Part shown: positions 1 through 11,402 of the stretch, piece after piece
Numbering within the stretch: position 1 is the stretch's first letter
How the letters are laid out: every line of letters starts with the position of its first letter
Source: Arthonia radiata
Lineage: Eukaryota; Ascomycota; Arthoniomycetes; Arthoniales; Arthoniaceae
Reading direction: 5' to 3'
DNA: 64,000 bases
Assembly (NCBI GenBank): GCA_002989075.1
Contig: PSQN01000008.1
Span: forward strand, 248,001-312,000
Translations under genes and position numbers: made by a program
Notes under the pieces: model-generated
Seen by the model: the letters and a program-made list of their open reading frames with translations, nothing else
Told to the model about the DNA's origin: nothing
Databases searched by the model: none

Positions 1-15
1 TCTAGTGAAGAAGCT

Positions 16-2241
16 ATGGCGAGAAACGGACCGCCAGCGAGCAGCGATTCGCATAGTTTTGCAAACAAAAATGATGACATGGTCTCAGAATCAGACACAT
101 CACATGGTCCATCGACCGAAGCCAGCCGTAATCGTGGCGGAGAGAGTGAGGAGATTGCTGCTGTGATGCTCCAGGCGAAAGGGACTAGATACTTGGAAAA
201 CCGAGTGCTGGACAAGCAGAACGGCGATGCTATTCAGCCGCTACCTCAAGATCAGCAAGGACATGACGATGGCCCATTCCCAGAGGAGAAGGTCTCATCC
301 GAGCATACAGCTGCCATCATCGACCAACTGTCTGAGCTCCTAGGTCCAGATCATAATGAGGACGATAGACGACAGACAGCAGGTAACAAATGCAGCCATG
401 GCGAGGACGATGTCATCCAGTCCAATTCCAGGTCAGTGGAGCACAAACACGCGGTACATGACGAGGCTGCGACGGAGCAAGATCAACCTAACTTTCAAGA
501 TCTAGCCTGCAGCGGAGAGAACAGCGATCAGGAAAACGAAGGTCTGTCTGAGTGCCCTGCACGACGCCACGTAGTGCCGCACAGGTCAAATTTGAAGAGC
601 GCAAGGCTATCAACCGAAGAAGGTGAGCCGTCACTCGAAGAGATGGACCCGCCACCAAAGATCCTCAAGCTAGGTTCGCCAATGAAACCAGCACGCCGGA
701 GGTCTTCACAGTCTGTTCAGTGCCAGATAACTCCTGCACCTGTACTTCCACCAGCCGGTAAAGAGCCTGACAGTATCTTCTCCATCTCTCGATTCTCGTC
801 TGAAAGTCCTTCACCTCTTCTTCGAAGACGACGTATCCAGGCTCCTCGTACGCCTCCCTCACGCGTCATTCGAGCTTTAGGCGACGATGGGTCATCCAGT
901 AATTCAGCGTCTGAAGCCTATGAGACCGCACAGTCGCAGGCATCTGATAATGAAGGAGACGTGTTTCACGAAACACAAAGCTCGAACAAGTGGTATGATA
1001 ATATTTCTGTCACACCTACACCGCGGACAGTCCATTCGGTTGTGCGCGACATAAGCTATCCGGCGTTACCTGCGTTACAAGAGGAAGGCGACAAGCAAAC
1101 TGACAAAGACGGAGCAGCAGAGCAGCCCCAGCTACTCACGTCTCCGCTTTTTGAGCCCAGCCACTCGCAGTATGCCCGCCTTCAGACTCCAGCGCCTGTC
1201 GCGGACCCAACACAAACACAGCTCACCGATCCCCCTCCCTCCACTTCAATACACGCCCCTACAACCTCCAAATCGAAGAGATCCATCTTCATACTCCCTC
1301 CAAGACCCAGTAGCGAGCTAGACTCCTCACGGACCTCAAAACGGAAGACCGTCCGCAACACTGCTGATACACCGATAAACAGCGACGGTCTGAAAGAGGT
1401 AGCTCTGAAGCCAGCCACACTCCCCAAACACATCACCGGCGTAACCGAAGCGCGCAAACTAGCTCTTCAAGCAATCCAGCTCACCCCCCAGACTCCAAGC
1501 GGTGCACCCTCGGCAGCATCAAAGCAGCCACCAGTGCAAGCTGACGACGTCCCCAATTGGTCCTCCCACACCAACGCGCTCCCAGCGCGCTACCCGACTC
1601 CCAAATTCAACGCCATCAACGCGCGCAAGCCCTCCGTCCCTGCTCACCCACCCATAGAAACGGCGAACATCACACGGCCCACCTCGCCCACGAAGCAGGA
1701 TACCGCTGAGGACGCGGGCAAGCACTCGATTCGTAAGCCCAACGGCCGCTTCGCACCCTCCAAACCCGGTACCAAACCAGCTGGGAAATCAGGCAAACTC
1801 AAATCCATCAAAAACTCCGAAGAGCGAAGGGGGTTCAAGCTTGTGCCGTCCATGCGCAAGTCCACCACTTCTACTACTTCTTCTCGGAGACCGTCGGGAC
1901 AAGCTTCGAGCGTGGCGGATTTGTGGTTGAATAAGCCGGGTCCGTCGAATGTTGGGAAGCGGATGGATGAGGACGAGGCGGAGGGGACGGAGGTGAGGGG
2001 CAACGAGCTGATGCGGTCGCGGCGGGGTAGTGATAGTGGTGGGGTAGAGGGAGAAAAGGGGAGAGATGAAGGGAAAGGGGGAGGAGAAGGAGGGCAAGGC
2101 AGTCTGACGAGAGATGCCGAGATGTTGAGAAGAGTCAGGGAAGAGAGGAGGAAGCTTGAGATAAAGAGGAGCGGGACGAGGGAGAGGCCTCTTCAGGTTG
2201 AGGATGGGGAGTGGCAGAATCTCGTAGGCGCGGACGCGTGA
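16..2241 (+). CDS. Large disordered protein, possibly 5'-partial
   Basis: A single open frame of 741 codons begins at an ATG at base 16. The same frame stays open to the window edge (Ser-Ser-Glu-Glu-Ala before the Met) and a TCTAG acceptor-like string sits at bases 1-5, so the true start may lie outside the window. The protein is rich in Ser, Pro, Thr, Glu and Lys with no recognisable fold, signal peptide or membrane segment. Short basic/Ser-Pro stretches suggest phosphorylation and nuclear location. The C-terminus, about residues 690-741, is a Glu/Arg-rich helix-like segment (RRVREERRKLEIK) that could be a short coiled coil. I do not recognise a family. It converges on MDM31, about 320 bp away. 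Confidence 0.7.
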   Translation: MARNGPPASSDSHSFANKNDDMVSESDTSHGPSTEASRNRGGESEEIAAVMLQAKGTRYLENRVLDKQNGDAIQPLPQDQQGHDDGPFPEEKVSSEHTAAIIDQLSELLGPDHNEDDRRQTAGNKCSHGEDDVIQSNSRSVEHKHAVHDEAATEQDQPNFQDLACSGENSDQENEGLSECPARRHVVPHRSNLKSARLSTEEGEPSLEEMDPPPKILKLGSPMKPARRRSSQSVQCQITPAPVLPPAGKEPDSIFSISRFSSESPSPLLRRRRIQAPRTPPSRVIRALGDDGSSSNSASEAYETAQSQASDNEGDVFHETQSSNKWYDNISVTPTPRTVHSVVRDISYPALPALQEEGDKQTDKDGAAEQPQLLTSPLFEPSHSQYARLQTPAPVADPTQTQLTDPPPSTSIHAPTTSKSKRSIFILPPRPSSELDSSRTSKRKTVRNTADTPINSDGLKEVALKPATLPKHITGVTEARKLALQAIQLTPQTPSGAPSAASKQPPVQADDVPNWSSHTNALPARYPTPKFNAINARKPSVPAHPPIETANITRPTSPTKQDTAEDAGKHSIRKPNGRFAPSKPGTKPAGKSGKLKSIKNSEERRGFKLVPSMRKSTTSTTSSRRPSGQASSVADLWLNKPGPSNVGKRMDEDEAEGTEVRGNELMRSRRGSDSGGVEGEKGRDEGKGGGEGGQGSLTRDAEMLRRVREERRKLEIKRSGTRERPLQVEDGEWQNLVGADA

Positions 2242-2565
2242 GGGTGATGCGGAACGGTGTGGGACAAGGGAAAGAGGGAATCACGGAAGGAGGGTGTGTA
2301 TGATACACCGACGGCCATGTCGGGAGGAGCTTTTCAGGACCACGTTGCAGATTAGTAGTACCTATATATGTACACATAGCTTACGACATTCAGGCATCCG
2401 ATTCGTATAAAGCTTCACAGATACAAGTCAGGAACCAGCTTTTCTGATATCAATGGAAGTCGAATAGTCTCATAACTCATGTCTGCTAGTATTAGTCTAG
2501 GCCTCTATCCCTACTCGTACACATCGCACCCTCGCCGCCTCGCCCCTCCTTTCTCACAATGCCGC

Positions 2566-4731
2566 TCACGCCACACCCCCCGCCATCCCCAACAGCAGCG
2601 CCTGCACGACAACCTGCAAACCCCACCATCCCACCTTTTTGATCCGCTTCATCCTCACCTCCTCATCCCCGACGCCCTTCGCAAACGCCTCGTACGTCTC
2701 TCGGCTCAGGTCCTCCATCAAGCCTGAATCATACACGGTCCAGCTACCTTGAAAGTCACTGAGAGGTTTCACGACCCGGCAGTTGATAGGGATGAAAGCG
2801 CGCTGGCTATTGATGTAAGCGACGATGGGTCGAATAAGCGCATTCTTGACGTAGGAAATATGATGCGTGAATAGTGGAATTCCAGCGCGGACGTCATTCA
2901 GGTGAATGCGCAAGTCCATGACCAGCCAACTCCCTTTCTGAGCAGATGCGGCGGCGGCTTCGATGTCCTGCGCGGATGGATCTTCGGATGTCGTGGGGGC
3001 AGGACGAGGTGGGTGTTGTCGATGCGATTCCGGGTGAATGAAGCGATTGTTCGTCACGGACTCCTCGAGCTTGTCATAGAACTCCTGCACAACCTTCGTG
3101 ATGGACGCATCGTTATCGTCCGGGAACATTACATCCGCCACGATGTCGACGTTGCCTTCGTGGATCCAGGAGAAGGGGCCTTGAACGCCGCGGTTCAGGT
3201 GGTCAATGTTGAGCCCATCAATGCGCACTCGGGATTGTTTCTTCCATTGGCCTGGTGGCGCGTTCTCAGGCGGTGAGGTGGGTAAGGTTGCGCCCGTGAA
3301 ATTGTGAAGCTGACGGGGGTGGATGAAGAAGGCAGAGTCATCGAAGGAGCCGGACATGTGATTTGCGCTGAGAAGGTCGTAGAAGAGCCATTGTTTCCGT
3401 AGTTGTGGGAGGTCGGCGGTGAATATTGAGACAGAGAAGGGGCGGAAGCCACCGGGTTGATGGACTGAGACGAGGAGGTCTTCCATTTTAAAACTTTCGA
3501 GCTCGAAATCGCCGGTGTGGTGTTCATGTCTGTAAGAGCGGGGATCGACGTACTCTTGAGGATAGTGTACAGACGAGCGGTCTAAGACGCCGCGAATGCC
3601 GTGTATGGAGACGTCTTTCAACAGTCCGTGGCCATTGAACCATTTAGCGAACGAAAGGGTGACGTTGACGGTCTCGATAGAGACGTCAAACTGGGTGTAA
3701 TTGGTATCTTCTTCAGCTTCGTCTTTCGCAGCTTGCACCGGATTCGCATGGGCATTGGCTGCCGCAGCGACCGCAGCGGCTGACGCGGAAGAGCCCTTGG
3801 AGACTTTGGCTTTGCCTTGACCAGGACGTCGCGAGACAAAGACGTTGTTGAATGTGATAACCCCGTCCTTCCACTTTGGCACTACAGCGGACTCAAACAC
3901 AACTTTGACGCCGGAAGACTTCGTCAAAGAATTGCCTATCCAACCTGCGAGGGTCTCTTGGGCGAACACCGTATTGATGGCAAAGATAAGGAGCGAGAAG
4001 AATGTCGTTGTTCCCACAATAATCCAGATAAGATGACCAGCTATCGTCCAGGTCACAAATGCACTGATATCGTCGATATTGAAAGGCCGCACGCTGCGCA
4101 CGCTGAACCACTTGAAGCGCACCCGCAGACGTGACCAGAAGCCGGTTGCTGCCGAGAGGAGCTCTTCCTTGGTCGGTCGATGAAAGCGATGTGAAAGATC
4201 TGGCAGGCGGTTGAGTATGTAGCCTTGCTCAGCCTTTGATGTCTGCGAAAATGAGTTGACTGCCTTGCTCTTCTCGCTCGCTGCTATTGTCTCGGCTTCT
4301 CTGTGTGAGGGAACCTTGGGCGCCGCATTCTTGGCTGCGCCGCTCTTCCGCCGTATGCCGAAAGCGTGGCGTCTTCTAGCTCTGTGAAATATAGACTGAT
4401 TTCGAGGTAGTATTGCTCGACTATAAAAGCGCTGTTGGACATGGAGGGGCGAGTTTGCTCGAGCTTGTGAAGGGCTCGAGGAGAGAGGCGCTCGGAGGTA
4501 TAAGTCGCGGCCACCGTCGATAGAGAGGCATGATTGAGGAGAGACTGCAGCTGAGCGGAACAAGCGGTTGGAGCCACGCTGCAAAGTCAACGCTGTTGGC
4601 GGGAGAGCATTGAGGCTTGAAGCCGCAGACACGGTGAGTCCATGCTGCGTAGTAGCCAATCGAGTGGCGCCGGGGGTAATTCTGTGAGACACAGCAGTCA
4701 AAGTGTGTCTGCCTACATTGTGAAGTAGCAT
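2566..4731 (-). CDS. MDM31: Mitochondrial inner-membrane protein Mdm31/Mdm32 family
   Basis: An uninterrupted minus-strand frame gives 721 aa from the ATG at 4731; a GTG one codon upstream is not used. The N-terminus is Arg/Ser/Ala-rich and almost free of acidic residues, as expected of a mitochondrial presequence. A membrane segment near residues 225-255 (FVTWTIAGHLIWIIVG, then FFSLLIFAINTVFA) precedes the family hallmark region GWIGNSLTKSSGVKVVFESA and WKDGVITFNNVFVSRR. A Lys/Ser/Ala-rich insert follows. The C-terminal half holds the conserved LNDVRAGIPLFT and a short hydrophobic tail. Mdm31 and Mdm32 act in the inner membrane in mitochondrial shape, mtDNA nucleoid stability and lipid homeostasis. 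Mdm31 and Mdm32 are paralogues; I favour Mdm31 on general likeness only. Confidence 0.9.
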   Translation of the reverse strand: MLLHNVGRHTLTAVSHRITPGATRLATTQHGLTVSAASSLNALPPTALTLQRGSNRLFRSAAVSPQSCLSIDGGRDLYLRAPLSSSPSQARANSPLHVQQRFYSRAILPRNQSIFHRARRRHAFGIRRKSGAAKNAAPKVPSHREAETIAASEKSKAVNSFSQTSKAEQGYILNRLPDLSHRFHRPTKEELLSAATGFWSRLRVRFKWFSVRSVRPFNIDDISAFVTWTIAGHLIWIIVGTTTFFSLLIFAINTVFAQETLAGWIGNSLTKSSGVKVVFESAVVPKWKDGVITFNNVFVSRRPGQGKAKVSKGSSASAAAVAAAANAHANPVQAAKDEAEEDTNYTQFDVSIETVNVTLSFAKWFNGHGLLKDVSIHGIRGVLDRSSVHYPQEYVDPRSYRHEHHTGDFELESFKMEDLLVSVHQPGGFRPFSVSIFTADLPQLRKQWLFYDLLSANHMSGSFDDSAFFIHPRQLHNFTGATLPTSPPENAPPGQWKKQSRVRIDGLNIDHLNRGVQGPFSWIHEGNVDIVADVMFPDDNDASITKVVQEFYDKLEESVTNNRFIHPESHRQHPPRPAPTTSEDPSAQDIEAAAASAQKGSWLVMDLRIHLNDVRAGIPLFTHHISYVKNALIRPIVAYINSQRAFIPINCRVVKPLSDFQGSWTVYDSGLMEDLSRETYEAFAKGVGDEEVRMKRIKKVGWWGLQVVVQALLLGMAGGVA

Positions 4732-5847
4732 CACTATTCTCGAGCCATTCTCAGTAAGAGTGCAGCGTTACAGGACTTGTAGGAATACGTAGATAGAAAG
4801 GCGCGCATCTCCGCAAGGGAAGGAGATGGCTCGATTCGTTCATCATGCATCATGCCAAGTCCATGACTAAGCAGTGCACAGACCCATTGTGTGTGATAGT
4901 TTGAGGCTACTACGTTTACTACCCGCCTCCATACGTTTTCTCTATGGGCCTCACGCATGTAGGTAATCTATTGTAGTACCACAGTCTATCTTATTCCAGC
5001 TTTCATTCGTCGTCAAACATGCTCGGTCTATTGTCGCCTGTCAGTATGCCTTTGGGTTCCGACGCAGAGGATACTTGCGCCTCCTCGAACCGTGTTTGAT
5101 CGCGAGGTTTTTTAGCATCCTTTAACATTGTGCAATTTCATTATCTCCAGAATGAGAGGTTACATCATGTACGGGACGTTGATGATAAACAGGCATGAGG
5201 TTGAAGAATTCGAAAGAATGTGTGCTCCATTTTGCTTCTTCATCAAGCGCTCTAAACAGTGAATGGGCTTGCACTATACGTCCAATATGCTATCAGCGAT
5301 GTCTAGCGCGCAGTGGCCCTGGACTCAGGTCCTCGTTGTATCTCAAGAAGCTCCTCAAGAAGGACCGTCTAAGCCCGCTTTCTTGCGCAGCTTTTCCCGG
5401 CTTTCAGTCACGAGGCTGGCAGTTCTGAGGCTTGAATGATCTACCAGTAGCTCGATGGCAGTATGCACGTCCTGCTTGGACACACATGGTCAAATGAGGC
5501 TGCCTGCAGTACACCTTCGAGAGCAACGAGCCTATTGCCAATGCTTGTGCGATCGAGATAGCTCACGTGGAGTCTAACCGCAGTGCAAGACCTGCAATTA
5601 CCTTTTCTTGGAGACGCTTTCAAGTTCGAGCACGCGGCAAGCCGCGAAGGACAGATCGGCGCCGTCACTGCCGAATGTGTCCGATAAACAGAGCAAAATG
5701 CTGGTGCGTTGCTTGGTCACCCTTCAATATACATACCCAGACTATGCGTATGTATCCGGAGCTCTTTGACAATACATAAGCCATGACTTCACTGCACTTT
5801 TCATCGACGAAACTCATATAACAAACAAGTATTCCATCATTCCAGCC
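4732..5847. other. Intergenic region, no gene seen
   Basis: This is about 1.1 kb upstream of MDM31. Short frames on both strands (for example 5195-5428 and 5665-5994) lack family likeness, biased composition or splice support. I see no repeat or RNA gene. Confidence 0.5.
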
Positions 5848-6471
5848 ATGTGCACCAAACGACACTGCACCAAATGCAATACAGATTGGACAGACGAGTG
5901 CGGCAAAGTCCGCGATTCTGGAAGGCAATGCACTCCAATACCGGGTAGAAGGTGTTAAAAGCGATGTGTTACCCGTGCACGCACCAGGCAGCACAGAAGG
6001 ATAAGGTCGCTCAGTCAGAAAACCAGACTAAACCTGAGAAGAGGGAACACAGAAACCAGAAAGCGAGAGAGAACCGTCGGAAGAAGAAGGATGCAGCCGC
6101 GGTGGCGGAGTCTATGCGTGTTGCTGAGATTGTGAAAGCCACAGCGCCACAGATCGCTGCCGCGAGCGCTTCAGCTGCAGCTGTTGCAGCTACAGGCTCC
6201 GTAAGTAACCCTACGAGAACCCCCCTCCCATGTTAACGCCATTGACAAGGCCCTTGCCTAGGGTTCCGACGTCGGCACAGGCGGCGAACCGCAGCAGCCA
6301 CGCGGAAATCCCATGGACCTCGCATCTATGCTAAACGAAGAAGACCCCGGGCCGTCGCGGCCGGGGGAATCACGCGGCACGAAGCGCGATCCCAGCGGCA
6401 CTCCTGAAGAGCACGAAGCAGAGAAGAGCGGCTCTGGCAAGGGCAAAGAGAAGAAGCAGCGAGGACCTTGA
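5848..6471 (+). CDS. Small Cys-N-terminal, Lys/Arg-rich protein (unknown)
   Basis: Proposed exons are 5848-5944, 6019-6200 and 6262-6471, giving 162 aa. The second intron (6201-6261, GTAAGT to CTAG) is convincing: the frame continues cleanly as TGS|GSDVGTGGEPQQPRG to a TGA at 6469. The first intron (5945-6018, GTAGAA to CAG) is less certain; it was chosen because it joins a Cys-rich start (MCTKRHCTKCNTDWTDEC) to the downstream frame in phase. Without it, the only in-frame ATG for the downstream exons is at 5964. The mature order is five cysteines in the first 28 residues, a strongly basic helix (EKREHRNQKARENRRKKK), an Ala-rich stretch, then an acidic/Pro tail. The Cys pattern could bind zinc. 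No family is recognised. Confidence 0.5.
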
Positions 6472-6904
6472 GGGTAGGAGTCGGCTCTCTGAGTCTCTCG
6501 ATCGAGAGATGTCCGCTTTGAAGGACCTTCCTGCTCAACTCGACCTTCGCTTGAGCCTACTCATGTAGTCATCTGATAATGTCCAATCTTAATCCTTAAA
6601 TGTTGGTGCACCGTACTTGTGTGCCGTCTTTCTATCTTTCATCTTAGACTTTGCACTGAAGCATTATTGAAGCCCAACATGTTCCCGACGCTTCATCTAA
6701 GAACCTGCTCTCTTGACCTATCACCGTCCATCATGAGCGGTCCTTCGTCGATCCGACAAATATGGTCCAGGGGACTCACATGATGAAGTCGGTCAATGGA
6801 CAATTGATGCACCGAGAGCCTCCTGAATGACGTTCAGGAGAGCTATTCATCTCCGGAGGATTAACCACAACAGTACCTACGCACACCCACGGTCTCTACC
6901 AAGC

Positions 6905-8190
6905 ATGGCACCAATACAAACCCTCGAGTACTTCAGAGTAAAGCCACGATGGCTATTCGTGAAGATCACGGACCAGAATGGCAACTACGGTTGGGGAGAG
7001 GCGACGTTAGAGGGGCATACGCGAGCGATTGAAGGGACGCTGGAGGACATGAGAGATCGCATAATAGGTGAGGAGGCAGAGTAAGAGTATGAGAGTCTAC
7101 TCTAGAAAGCTTGATGGCTGACGAGACATGCCGACTCAAGCGACATTGAGTACAACTGGCAGAAGATTCATCGTAGAGGCTTTTATCGCGGTGGACCCGT
7201 CTTCATGAGCGCTCTGAGCGGCATTGATATTGCTTTATGGGATTTGAAGGGTACTCGGGTCCACGCGAGATCTAATAGTGAACCTGAATGCTGATCTTGA
7301 TCCCAGCGCGCAAGCTCAACGTACCCGTGTGGCAGCTTCTAGGCGGCAAGGTCCGCCACAAGATCAAAGTCTATGCGTGGATCGGCGGCGACAACCCAAA
7401 CGATGTCGAAAGCGCTGCTCGAGCGCGTCTTGCGCAGGGCTACAAGCACTGCAAGATGAATGCAACCGGTGCAGTGGATTGGCTAGACGATCCGTCAGAA
7501 TTGACAGGCTCTCTCGACCGGCTGAAAGCGGTAAGTAGACTGGGCATGACCGCCGGCCTTGACTTCCACGGGCGACTGCATCTGCCCATGGCGAGGCAAC
7601 TTGTCAATATGCTTTCCCAGCTTCCAGTTGACGAGAGGCCACTGTTTGTCGAAGAGCCATTGCTGAGCGAGCATCCGGAGGCTATCGCACGTCTGAACCA
7701 GCAATCGTCCATACCGATCGCGCTAGGTGAGCGACTATACTCACGGTGGGACATCAAGCCGTTCCTGCAGTCGGGCGCGGTTGATGTGCTACAGCCTGAC
7801 TTGTCCCATGCCGGTGGCATCTCCGAAGTCAAGCGCATCGCCAACATGGCTGAGGCATATGACGTTGCCATTGCACCGCACTGTCCGCTCGGTCCGATTG
7901 CCCTTGCTGCGTCTATGGCCATTGCGGCTTCGACGCAGAATTTTGTCATCCAAGAGATGAGTAGAGGCATCCATTATAACACTGAAGCTGGTAGTGAGGA
8001 GCTTGAGACATATTTATCGCAGTCGACGAAAGACGTGTTCAGGGTAAAGGACGGATATGTGGATGTGCTGAGCAGGCCAGGTCTTGGCATCGAGATTGAT
8101 GAGGATGCTGTGCGCAAAATTAGCGCAGACGCGCAGCCATGGCCTCTGCGAGGCTTCGAGGGACCAGATGGCGCTATCCGAGAATGGTAG
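6905..8190 (+). CDS. D-galactonate dehydratase (enolase superfamily, DgoD-like)
   Basis: Exons are 6905-7080, 7141-7250 and 7307-8190, giving 389 aa, close to the 382 aa of bacterial DgoD. Both introns (60 and 56 bp) restore the family sequence: exon 2 reads [25 protein letters not shown] and exon 3 opens with [14 protein letters not shown]. The muconate-lactonizing barrel carries the expected acid/base and metal ligands: GLDFHGR, then [23 protein letters not shown] and [11 protein letters not shown]. Family knowledge: Mg-dependent dehydration of galactonate to 2-keto-3-deoxygalactonate. I infer a role in sugar-acid catabolism; other acid-sugar dehydratases share these motifs, so the substrate is not proven. 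The next in-frame upstream ATG (6827) lacks family likeness, so 6905 is preferred. A GTAAGT inside exon 3 (7530) is not used because the family frame runs through it. Confidence 0.9.
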
Positions 8191-8216
8191 TCAGAGACAC
8201 ATTTGCGTGTTTGCTC

Positions 8217-9295
8217 TCAGCCGACGCGCTCTGCCTCCTGGAGTAGATCTTCGACTCTGAAGTCCTCGGCGCCTCTTGAGAATTTCTCAACTAGCTCTCG
8301 CCTGTTCCTCCGCAGCTCTCTGCCGACGGAGCTTGAGTCACTCGCCTCCACGTCTTCGCCGATGTCGTAGAACTTCTGAAGCTGCATGATCAGCCACCTT
8401 CCCTCATCCATGCTGACACCTCGATCAGGCACAACTTGACCCTGACATAGCACGAGGCCTTTCGGCTCGCCCAGTTCGAGATGATGAGTCAGTGTCGTGT
8501 GCGGCTGGGCATGCTCGCCTCTCAGTTTGTATTCCGCTAGATGCGTGAAAAGTACCGTGGCAGTCTCCGGCGAAGGGAACGTCCACTGCATGAAATGTAT
8601 CGCTGCACCGACCTTATCAGCTTCTGGCAGATCTTCTGCACCCTCCTTGGCGCTGTGTGGTAGACCTGGAAGAATGAACTGCGGATGCCGCCTTGCCGTC
8701 CTGTGTATTCTTGCGAAGATCGAAGCCTTCATCGTTGCGCAAAGAGACTGCGGCGAGTTGGCATGTCGCAATCGCCAGAGAGACTCAATCTCGCGGTGGG
8801 GTAGATCCATGGTCTTAGGTACGTCGATGAAGGAGCACAGCGTCTTCACACCCGGAGGAACATTCTTGGCGGCGGCATCTCGACTGGCTTGCGGAACTGG
8901 CGGTGGTGGAGGTTTCGGCCATGGCGATGATGTTTGCGCCTGCGCTTGTGCTTTTTGCGCAACACTTGGATCCAAAGATGCATTGGCACCTGGGACTGAG
9001 GCTTTCTTCTTCAACCCGTTAATCTTCTCCTTGTATGCCTCTTTGAGCTTATCAATGTCTTCAAGACCTTCCCTGTGAAGATGCTTAGTCACTGCATATA
9101 TCTCGTGATACAGCACACTCACGCTTGCGCCTTCTGCCTTAGCTTCTCCTTGTATCGATCCGTGATTCGATCCTGAGATTGATGCGTGGCGAGAAAGCGG
9201 ACGTCGTGCACGCGAGCCCATCGCCTTTGGGGAGCACGTAAAGTCTTAGATGCATTTTGTGTCAAGTGACGCAACGTCAGACGGCACTTAGACAT
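8217..9295 (-). CDS. ATP11: Mitochondrial F1-ATPase assembly chaperone Atp11
   Basis: Exons on the minus strand are 9295-9123 and 9072-8217 (342 aa), joined by a 50-bp intron (GTGAGT to CACAG) that gives KAQ|AEGLEDIDKL. The first exon encodes a basic presequence (MSKCRLTLRHLTQNASKTLR). An upstream ATG at 9313 would add six residues. The body has the family signature: SFIDVPKTMDLPHREIE, LWRLRHANSPQSLCATM, FARIHRTARRHPQFILPGLP, HFMQWTFPSPETATVLFTHL and QGQVVPDRGVSMDEGRWL. Atp11 binds free F1 beta subunit in the matrix and holds it until it pairs with alpha. A Pro/Gln-rich linker separates the N-terminal helix from the conserved domain. The tail converges on galactonate dehydratase, 26 bp away. 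Confidence 0.95.
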
Positions 9296-9690
9296 TGTAT
9301 GCAAACGAAGCATATGCACCTTACAATGGAGCAAAGTACTACGAGTTTCAAGATTTAGAGACGCGTCGGACCTACCCTGAACAACGTCCATATAGCTGTC
9401 ACGTGCCTTACATGGTCATAGCTTCATCTCTAGTCCCTCGGCTATGCACGATGACATTAGCGCTTAATGCCAATCATCCGGTACTTGAGACGAATGACCG
9501 GATGAAATGCTCCAGCGAAACGAGTGCCCACACCTTTACTCACCCACTGGTCTTCATACACTTGGACACAACAGCACCTTGTATAGTAGTTTGGCTGTTG
9601 GGAAATTGTTTGCATATGAGCAAACGTTGCAATCCATTACGTCTGTTCCAACGGCTTTAACGTTCTCTAGAAGCTGGTGAACCACGCAAG
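9296..9690. promoter_or_regulatory. Divergent promoter region ATP11 / acyl-CoA ligase
   Basis: About 395 bp separate two divergent starts, so the region must hold both promoters. I see no convincing TATA box or repeat. Confidence 0.5.
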
Positions 9691-11402
9691 ATGCCCGCCA
9701 AATCTTACCTCCCGTCCTTTGAGGTGCCAAACAAGGACATCTTTAGCTTCTTGTTCGATCGAACGGACAAACCATTCTCAGATGACAAAGTCATACTACG
9801 GGATGCAAACACGAGACGGAGTTACACATGGCTGGAGACGAAGAACACTGCGATCGAGTTCGGCAAAGGCTTGAAAGGAGCTTGGGAATGGAAGAAAGGT
9901 CCGTTGCTTGCTGCGGAGTCCTCCTGCAATAAGTCAACTGACCGCATACAGGAGATGTATTGGCACTCTTCACGCGGAACTGCATCGATACACCGCCCGT
10001 TATGTGGGGTACGCATTGGGCTGGAGGTGTTATAAGCCCAGCAAACCCCAACTACACCGCGGATGAGCTTGCGTATCAGCTCAAAGATTCAGGTGCGAAG
10101 GGCATCGTCACGCAGAAGCCCTTGTTGCAGACCGTGTTGAAGGCAGCCAAGACCGTCGATATACCCGAAGATATGATAATACTCATGGGTGACGAGAAAG
10201 ATCCAGAGTACAAATGGAAGCACTTCACAAGCGTGCGCAATCTGGCAGGGACCAGTCGGTATCGCAAGTCCAAAGTTGATCCAAATAAGGACTTGGCGTT
10301 CCTTCCATACAGCAGCGGAACGACTGGCAAACCGAAAGGCGTCATGCTCAGCCACACCAATGTGACGAGCAACACCATGCAGAACCATGCATTGGAGGGC
10401 CAATACATGAGTCCTACCGGTGGTCCGAGTGGGGAGGGTGATAAGCTGCTCGCGTTCTTGCCCTTCTTCCACATATACGGACTGACCGTGTTGATACATC
10501 ACAGCTTCTGGGCTGGGTACGAGCTCGTGGTAATGCCAAAATTCGATCTCGAAAACTTTTGCAGAGTGATCCAGGAACATAAGGTCACAATGGCGTATCT
10601 AGTACCACCGGTGGTGCTGCAATTGAGCAAACAACCCGTCGTTGACAAGTACGATCTGAGCTCGCTGAAGATGATGAACAGCGGTGCCGCGCCTTTGACC
10701 CACGAACTTGTTGACGCTGCTTACAGCCGCTTAAAGATTCCGATTAAGCAAGGCTACGGCCTTAGTGAGACCAGTCCTACCACACATGCCCAGCCATGGG
10801 ACAGGTGGCAGACAAAGATCGGGTCTGCAGGCGTACTGCTGCCAAATCAGACTGCGAAGTTCGTCAGCGCAGAGGAGAAGGAGGTGCCTGTAGGTCAGGT
10901 GGGAGAACTTTGGATTAAGGGACCAAACATTTTCCAGGGCTACCTCAACAATAAGGAGGGCACTGAGAACGCCCTCACATCAGACGGCTACTTCAAGACA
11001 GGCGACGTAGGCTACCATGATGAGGAGGGCAACTTCTATATCACAGACCGCGTCAAGGAGTTGATCAAGTACAAGGGTTTCCAAGTACCGCCGGCGGAAC
11101 TGGAAGGCAAGCTTGCATCCCATGCGAAGGTGTCGGACGTAGCTGTCATCGGCATCTACAGCAAAGATCAAGCGACCGAGATGCCGAGAGCGTACGTGGT
11201 GGCTACGGACGGTCAAGCGACCGATGCGACAGCCAAAGAGATCGTTGACTGGGTAAAAGCTAATGTAGCGAACCACAAGCAGCTCAGAGGCGGAGTCCGA
11301 TTCGTGGATGAGATCCCCAAGAGTGTCAGCGGCAAGATCCTACGGAGGGTGCTGAAAGAGCAAGCGCAAAAGGAGGCCGACAGTCCGAAGGCGAAGCTGT
11401 GA
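9691..11402 (+). CDS. 4-coumarate-CoA-ligase-like acyl-CoA synthetase, peroxisomal
   Basis: Exons are 9691-9898 and 9952-11402, giving 552 aa; the 53-bp intron restores KKG|DVLALFTRNC. The ANL-superfamily motifs are complete: the P-loop YSSGTTGKPKG at residues 189-199, FLPFFHIYG, MNSGAAPLTHEL, QGYGLSETSP, the GYFKTGDVG/YITDR hinge, IKYKGFQVPP and the catalytic Lys motif SGKILRR. The C-terminus SPKAKL ends in AKL, a peroxisomal type-1 targeting signal. The enzyme adenylates a carboxylic acid and passes it to CoA. Fungal members with this ending include phenylacetyl- and aryl-CoA ligases as well as fatty-acyl types, so the substrate is left open. No neighbouring gene suggests a pathway. Confidence 0.9.

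Noticed and set aside
7440-7970. 176-aa antisense frame in galactonate dehydratase
   Set aside because: Shadow of the conserved enzyme; no independent support.
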